In this document: positions 59,644-64,000 of the stretch, in pieces
How the letters are laid out: each line of letters starts with the position of its first letter
Position numbering within the stretch: position 1 is the first letter of the stretch
NCBI GenBank assembly: GCA_035463475.1
Contig: DATHTE010000134.1
Coordinates: 25,685 to 89,684, forward strand
Length of the DNA stretch: 64,000 bases
Source of the DNA: JACPDI01 sp035463475
GTDB taxonomy: Bacteria; Acidobacteriota; Vicinamibacteria; Vicinamibacterales; 2-12-FULL-66-21
Reading direction: 5' to 3'
Translations under genes and position numbers: made by a program
The notes under the pieces: model-generated
Databases searched by the model: none
What the model was told of the DNA's origin: nothing
The model's input: the letters and a program-made list of their open reading frames with translations, nothing else

Positions 59644-61412
59644 CGCGAGCCGCTCACGGCAAGGGAATCGGCCGACCACAGCACAATCGGCTTCAGTGGC
59701 ACCGGCCTGGCGTTCGCGACGCGAGGGGTCATCGCGATCACGATGCGTGGCGCGGCAAAATACAGGATCGGGACGTGCTCCGCGAAGATCCGCTGCGCCT
59801 CCGCGTAGAGCCGGCGGCGCTCGGCCGGGTCCGTTGCGGATGCCTGCTCGTGCATCAAGGCGTCGATTCGCCGCTCCCACGGCGTCGCAGGTGTCTTCTG
59901 GCCGGGATCCCACACGTGGAACCCGCCGGAACTGAGCCAGAAATCCAGGTTGTTCGCCGGATCGTGCGAGCTGGCCTCCACGCCGAAGTAGATCGCATCG
60001 TAGTTCCCGGTGGTCCACCGCTGGATGATCGATCCCGCGTCGAGTCCCACGATATCGACCGCAACGCCGACCTTCCGCAGATGTTCCTGGATGACAGACA
60101 CCGCGCGCATGCGGATCGTGTCCTGCTGCTGCGACACGATCGAGAAGCGGACCGGCCGCCCCGAGCGATCCTCGAGCACGCCATCGCCGTTGCGGTCGGC
60201 CATGCCCAGCGGCCCGGTGAGCAGCGCGCGCGCGCGCGCCGGGTCATGTTCGAACCGAGGGAGGTCCTCGACGTACCACTCACGGTTGCCCGGTGTGACA
60301 GGTCCATACAGCGGCACTCCGGCCCCGAGGTACACCTGGTCCACGAGCGCCTGGCGATCGACGGCGTGCGAGATCGCCTTCCGGAAATCCTCGCTTTGCA
60401 GCCACGAGCGTCGGGCGTCTCCCGCGAGCGCCGGCGAAAGGTTGAACCAGAGCATGTTGGGATCGAGCCCGACGCCGGCGTCGGTCAGCCTCACGCGCCC
60501 GCGTTCCTGCTCCCGGCGCAGCGGCGCGTAGTCTTCAGGGCGGATCTCGCGCGCGCTGATGTCAATCTGGCCGTTCTGGATTCGGAGCACTTCCGTGTTC
60601 TGGTCCCGCACGATGGTCAGCGTCAGGCGATCGAGATACGGCAGCCGTGTGCCTCCATCGTCCTGCCGCCAGTAATGCTCGTTGCGCTCGAACACCATGC
60701 GTTCGGCCGGGACGTAGGAGACGAGGCGGAACGGCCCCATCCCGACGAGGTCCGCCGGCGCGACCGAGGGGCCCCATGCCTCGCCGAGCGTGCCGGCCCG
60801 CAGGCGTGGCTCCAGCTTGTGCCGCGGATAGATCACCAGGTTGTCGAGCATCCGAAGGCCCGGGCCGAACGGCGCGGGAAAACGCAAGACGACCGTGCGG
60901 GAGTCCGTGGCCGAGACCTCGATGGGCTTGCCGTGCACCAGCATCGACGTTCGCATCGAGCTGTTCACGCGATCGTCGTAGACAGCCTGGAACGAGAACA
61001 CGACGTCTGCGGATGTGAAGGGCGCGCCGTCCGACCAGCGGATGCCGTCTCGAAGCGTGAGCGTCCAGGTCAGCTGGTCGGGAGTGCCGATCCAGCGTGC
61101 CGCCAGCCAGGGCTCGAGCACCCCTGTCACGCGATCGACGCGCGCGAGCTTGGCGTGGAGCAGGTGCGTGATGACTTCGACGGTGTTCTCGCCGCCCGCC
61201 GGAGCGTAACGGTTGAAGGTGGGCGGATCGTTTCGAATCGCCGCCACGAGCTCTCCGCCGCGCGCCGGCCAGCCGCCCACCTGGCCGGCGGGCCCGGCCC
61301 CTGCCCGGTCGCCCGAGTCCACGTCGGTCCGGCGTGCGAGGACGAACAGCAGCGCAGCGATGAGAAAGCCGAGTACGAGGGCGACTGCCCAACGGCGAGT
61401 TCTGCTACCCAC
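59640..61412 (-). CDS. peptide/nickel-type ABC transporter substrate-binding protein (SBP_bac_5)
   Basis: 590 residues with an N-terminal membrane anchor (WAVALVLGFLIAALLFVLARR) rather than a lipobox. Family motifs: GGELVAAIRNDPPTFNRY, LEPWLAARWIGTPDQLTWTLTLRDGIRWSDGAPFTSADVVFSF, and DFRKAISHAVDRQALVDQVYLG. It captures oligopeptides or similar ligands in the periplasm for the two permeases. A divergent S8 peptidase gene lies upstream; uptake of peptides released by such a protease would make sense, but is inference. Confidence 0.93.
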   Translation of the reverse strand: MGSRTRRWAVALVLGFLIAALLFVLARRTDVDSGDRAGAGPAGQVGGWPARGGELVAAIRNDPPTFNRYAPAGGENTVEVITHLLHAKLARVDRVTGVLEPWLAARWIGTPDQLTWTLTLRDGIRWSDGAPFTSADVVFSFQAVYDDRVNSSMRTSMLVHGKPIEVSATDSRTVVLRFPAPFGPGLRMLDNLVIYPRHKLEPRLRAGTLGEAWGPSVAPADLVGMGPFRLVSYVPAERMVFERNEHYWRQDDGGTRLPYLDRLTLTIVRDQNTEVLRIQNGQIDISAREIRPEDYAPLRREQERGRVRLTDAGVGLDPNMLWFNLSPALAGDARRSWLQSEDFRKAISHAVDRQALVDQVYLGAGVPLYGPVTPGNREWYVEDLPRFEHDPARARALLTGPLGMADRNGDGVLEDRSGRPVRFSIVSQQQDTIRMRAVSVIQEHLRKVGVAVDIVGLDAGSIIQRWTTGNYDAIYFGVEASSHDPANNLDFWLSSGGFHVWDPGQKTPATPWERRIDALMHEQASATDPAERRRLYAEAQRIFAEHVPILYFAAPRIVIAMTPRVANARPVPLKPIVLWSADSLAVSGSR

Positions 61413-61750
61413 CCCTTGCCTTTCCGGCCAATTTCCTGTCCGCGCGAAACCCGCGTGATTTTTCGGTTTTTCGCGCCGCCGCCGATACGCAGGGGCGCGT
61501 AGGCGAACGGAGCCAACAACTTAGCCTTGTACCCGTTCGGGCCGCTGTGTGGCGGTGTCGCCCATCCTAGCGCTGGAACCGCCGATCCGCAAACACGCTG
61601 GCGCACGCTGTCGTCTCGAGTCACTCCGCTGCACGGTGGAAGCAGAGTGCCGCGAATCCTCCATTTCCTGGTACGCGCCGTGCCAATGCATGAGGCAGTT
61701 TTCGAGGGTCGAATTCTATCGCGGGTTGTCTCGCGTTTTCCTCACGACGG
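61413..61750. other. 338-bp divergent intergenic region
   Basis: Separates the minus-strand binding-protein gene from the third S8 peptidase. It must contain both promoters, but I see no clear boxes. A short inverted repeat cgcg-ggttgtct-cgcg lies just before the peptidase start. No RNA gene or credible open frame was seen. Confidence 0.45.
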
Positions 61751-63364
61751 ATGGCTGCCATGATTTCTTGCCCACTCTCCCCGATGGTCAGAAAGGTCGC
61801 CGCCGCCGCTGCCGCGGCCGCCTTCGCCCTGGCGCTCGGCGCCACGACGGCGACGGCCGGCCACCGCGCGCGCTTCTCGGCGGACTTGGAGCAACTCGCG
61901 CGGCACTCGGCCGGCAAGGCCCGCGTGATCGTCGACGCGACCGCGGCGGACGCCGAGGCGCTGTCGGCACGTCACGGCGGCCGGCTGGTGAGAACGCTGG
62001 CCCGAGGGGCCGTCATCGAGCTCGAGGCCGCGGCCCTGGAGTCCCTGGCGGAGGATCCATCGCTGGAGCACGCGAGCCACGATGCGCGGGTCGAGCGGAT
62101 GATGGCGAACGCGGTCGTGTCGACCGGCATCGACCAGGTGCACGCGGGCGCGTTCGGCGGCCGGTACACCGGCGACGGCATCACGGTCGTCGTCATCGAC
62201 TCCGGTGTCAGCAACCACCCCGACCTCCAGCATCGCGTGGTCGAGAGCGTCGATTTCCTCGAGACTGGCGGCCGGGCGGTGGATCACTACGGCCACGGCA
62301 CGCACGTGGCCGGTTCGGTGACGGCGATGGCCCCCGGCGCCAGGGTCGTGAGCCTGCGGGTTCTGGACGAGACCGGGCGCGGGTACACCAGCGACGTGAT
62401 CGCCGCCATCGACTGGAGCATCGAGCACCGCGAGCGCTACGGGATTCGCGTGGTGAATCTCTCGCTGGGGCACCCCGCCTTCGAGTCGTACCGCGACGAC
62501 CCGCTCTGCCAGGCGGTGGAGCGCGCCGTGGCGGCAGGGCTCGTCGTGGTGGCGGCCGCCGGCAACATGGGGCGGCTCGAGGACGGGAGGCTGGTGGTGG
62601 GCGCGATCACCTCGCCGGGCACGAGCCCGTGGGCGCTGACGGTGGGTGCGCTGAACGGCCAGGGGACGCCGCAGCGAAGCGACGATCTGGTGCCGGACTG
62701 GAGCTCGCGGGGCCCGACGCTCGACGGCGTGCTGAAGCCGGACTTGGCGGCGCCGGGGAGCCGGATTGTCTCGACGGCGGCGGCGGGGTCCACGCTGTGG
62801 CGGGACTTCCCGGATCGGCGGGTGAAGGGCCCGGGCCCCGGTTACCTGACGTTGTCGGGCACGAGCATGTCGGCCGCGCTGGTGAGCGGCGCGGTCGCGA
62901 CGCTGCTCGAGGCGAACCCGGCGATGACGCCGCTCGACGTGCGGATTGCGCTGCAAATAACGAGCGGTTTTCTGCCTGACGCGGGGATTGTGGGCGGCGG
63001 GGCAGGGAGCCTGAACGTGGCGGCGGCGCTGCTGGCAGTGCAAGGGGCGGCGAGTGTCGTCGACATTGCTGGCGAACGAGCCCCAGGATCCGGACTGGCA
63101 TTCGGTGGACTGCCGTTGGCGGCTTCTACGCTGGTCTGGGGAACCACACTGGTCTGGGGCACAACCCTGGTTTGGGGCACCGGAGTATCGGGCGCAACTC
63201 TGGTCTGGGGTACGACCTTGGTGTGGGGGACGTGGGTAAGCGACACGACGCTCGTCTGGGGGACGACCCTGGTCTGGGGCACCACCGGCGCACTCGAAAA
63301 GGCTTTGATATGGGACTCCACTCTGGTCTGGGGCACCACACTGGTGTGGGGTACTGTTCTGTAG
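61751..63364 (+). CDS. secreted S8 serine peptidase with nine TLVWGT repeats
   Basis: 537 residues counted from the ATG at 61751; the ATG at 61784 (MVRKVAAAA) also gives a full signal peptide and may be the real start. Propeptide-like segment (ARVIVDATAADAEALSARHG), subtilase domain with D150 (VVIDSGVSNHPDL), H182 (YGHGTHVAG), S372 (SGTSMSAA), N272. The last 80 residues are TLVWGT units (nine) in pairs, with two short breaks (GVSGA, WVSDT) and one ALIWDS variant, ending VWGTVL. It belongs to the same family as the two cassette peptidases but lacks the Asp-Asn start of the repeat and has no GNAT neighbour. Confidence 0.92.
   Translation: MAAMISCPLSPMVRKVAAAAAAAAFALALGATTATAGHRARFSADLEQLARHSAGKARVIVDATAADAEALSARHGGRLVRTLARGAVIELEAAALESLAEDPSLEHASHDARVERMMANAVVSTGIDQVHAGAFGGRYTGDGITVVVIDSGVSNHPDLQHRVVESVDFLETGGRAVDHYGHGTHVAGSVTAMAPGARVVSLRVLDETGRGYTSDVIAAIDWSIEHRERYGIRVVNLSLGHPAFESYRDDPLCQAVERAVAAGLVVVAAAGNMGRLEDGRLVVGAITSPGTSPWALTVGALNGQGTPQRSDDLVPDWSSRGPTLDGVLKPDLAAPGSRIVSTAAAGSTLWRDFPDRRVKGPGPGYLTLSGTSMSAALVSGAVATLLEANPAMTPLDVRIALQITSGFLPDAGIVGGGAGSLNVAAALLAVQGAASVVDIAGERAPGSGLAFGGLPLAASTLVWGTTLVWGTTLVWGTGVSGATLVWGTTLVWGTWVSDTTLVWGTTLVWGTTGALEKALIWDSTLVWGTTLVWGTVL
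63128..63355 (+). repeat. TLVWGT repeat array of peptidase 3
   Basis: Units of 18 bp (ac[acg]ctggt[cg]tggggnac) in direct succession or with short spacers. The core is VWGT as in the other two arrays, but DN is replaced by T and the spacers are nearly absent. Confidence 0.9.
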
Positions 63365-63387
63365 CTTCGAGCTTGGCGAAATCTGTA

Positions 63388-63429
63388 ATGGAGACGGAAA
63401 TGATCACGCAAATCATTGTCTGGGGCTAG
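63388..63429 (+). CDS. possible 13-residue peptide ending IIVWG
   Basis: METEMITQIIVWG lies 23 bp behind the stop of the TLVWGT peptidase, in another frame. Its end repeats the VWG core of the arrays. No ribosome site is seen; it may be a frame-shifted relic of a repeat tail or a chance match. Confidence 0.2.
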   Translation: METEMITQIIVWG

Positions 63430-63470
63430 CCGTCGCGCTATAAATCGGGAGGCACCCCCAAGTCCGACAA

Positions 63471-64000
63471 ATGGGCCTCCTGACGCTAAACCGCAAGACG
63501 CGCTGGTATGTCTCGGCGGTCGTACTCGCCGGCCTCGGGGCAATTGCCGAGTCCGTGTATCGACTAGCGTCCCAGCCGGTCGACGCGCGATGGCTTCTTC
63601 TGGCTGCCCTGACGCTTGTCAGTGGCTCCGCAAACTTCAAGCTGACAGCCGCCTCGGCTACGATTTCGCTATCCGAGACGTTTGTATTCACTTCGGTTCT
63701 TCTCTTCGGCGCCGCCGCGGGTACGGTGACCGTAGCGCTGGACGCATTCGTCGTCTCGCTCTGGCTCAAACGACAAAACCGCAGCGAACTCTACCGGCTG
63801 TTGTTCAACATTGCCGCTCCTGCTCTGTCAATCTGGATTGGCGCTCAGACGTTTTTCGCGCTTGCGGGAAAGCCGCCCTTAGCAACCTTCACGGGCCCGA
63901 TTCGAGTCGTAGATCTGGCCTGGCCGCTATTGACCCTTACGCTGCTTTACTTTCTGCTGAACAGCTGGCTCATCGCGTTCGTTGTGTCGCTGAAGGATGG
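63471..64000 (+). CDS. N-terminal part of a multi-spanning membrane protein
   Basis: 176 residues visible, cut by the window end. Five or so hydrophobic segments (VVLAGLGAIAESVY; WLLLAALTLVSGSANF; FVFTSVLLFGAAAGTVTVALDAFVV; LSIWIGAQTFFAL; PLLTLTLLYFLLNSWLIAFVVSL) with charged loops. This resembles the membrane-sensor half of HD-GYP or GGDEF proteins, in which an output domain follows, but that part is outside the window. GGGAGG lies 18 bases before the ATG, which is far. Codon usage is less GC-rich than its neighbours. Function of this piece unknown. Confidence 0.75.
   Translation, partial: MGLLTLNRKTRWYVSAVVLAGLGAIAESVYRLASQPVDARWLLLAALTLVSGSANFKLTAASATISLSETFVFTSVLLFGAAAGTVTVALDAFVVSLWLKRQNRSELYRLLFNIAAPALSIWIGAQTFFALAGKPPLATFTGPIRVVDLAWPLLTLTLLYFLLNSWLIAFVVSLKD

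Overview
The window is high-GC DNA, almost fully coding, with no rRNA, tRNA, CRISPR array or prophage that I can recognise. The gene content points to a Gram-negative Acidobacteriota-type bacterium, most likely of the Vicinamibacteria kind: LpxC and outer-membrane proteins occur beside the dprA-topA-trmFO-xerC and rplU-rpmA-obg-nadD-rsfS neighbourhoods, together with many ECF sigma factors, excisionase-type HTH proteins and secreted subtilases with VWGT repeats. This placement is inference from gene content and style, not from a marker gene.

Layout. 1-3826 (minus): an ECF sigma factor, its zinc-type anti-sigma factor, a secreted protein, a lipoprotein and an amino-acid permease cut by the window edge. 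3957-6163 (plus): a GAF/PAS histidine kinase overlapping a regulator with an N-terminal HTH and a C-terminal receiver domain. 6302-12128: a small HTH protein followed by a probable surface-structure locus with three short secreted paralogues, a PapD-like chaperone and an 880-residue outer-membrane protein ending in a SPOR domain; a divergent fourth paralogue faces it. 12653-16596: multicopper oxidase, RND-type adaptor with metal-binding domains, small secreted protein. 16645-21571: an ABC-F ATPase with a possible leader peptide, then a sensor kinase and NtrC-type regulator behind a good sigma-54 promoter. 21645-27375 (minus): dprA-topA-trmFO-xerC, in which trmFO carries an in-frame palindromic REP-like insertion. 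27662-33370 (plus): TPR protein, a lipoprotein gene split by an in-frame stop, rplU-rpmA-obg-nadD-rsfS, a sigma-54 activator and comF. 33348-35194 (minus): tmk and lysA.

35264-37933 (plus): an operon of ECF sigma factor, STAS protein, a 99-residue unknown and an unusual radical-SAM protein. 37937-45810 (minus): MarR regulator, lpxC, uvrA, amino-acid permease, beta-propeller protein and HNH protein, with an 18-copy 7-bp tandem array upstream of the permease. 45809-51980: NlpC/P60 lipoprotein, a putative HELYH metallopeptidase, monofunctional transglycosylase, M48 peptidase, and a class-V aminotransferase beside a HOGA-like aldolase.

The most unusual part is 52074-63364. On the minus strand, a secreted S8 serine peptidase with a C-terminal array of DNIVWGT repeats is followed by a GNAT acetyltransferase, and this two-gene cassette is present twice in tandem (57539-52074). 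After a peptide-type ABC transporter (dppC, dppB and a binding protein, without ATPases), a third S8 peptidase with TLVWGT repeats lies on the plus strand and is followed by a membrane protein cut by the window end. I regard the VWGT-subtilase/GNAT cassette as the best candidate for an undescribed system, and the 6.3-12.1 kb surface-structure locus as the second.
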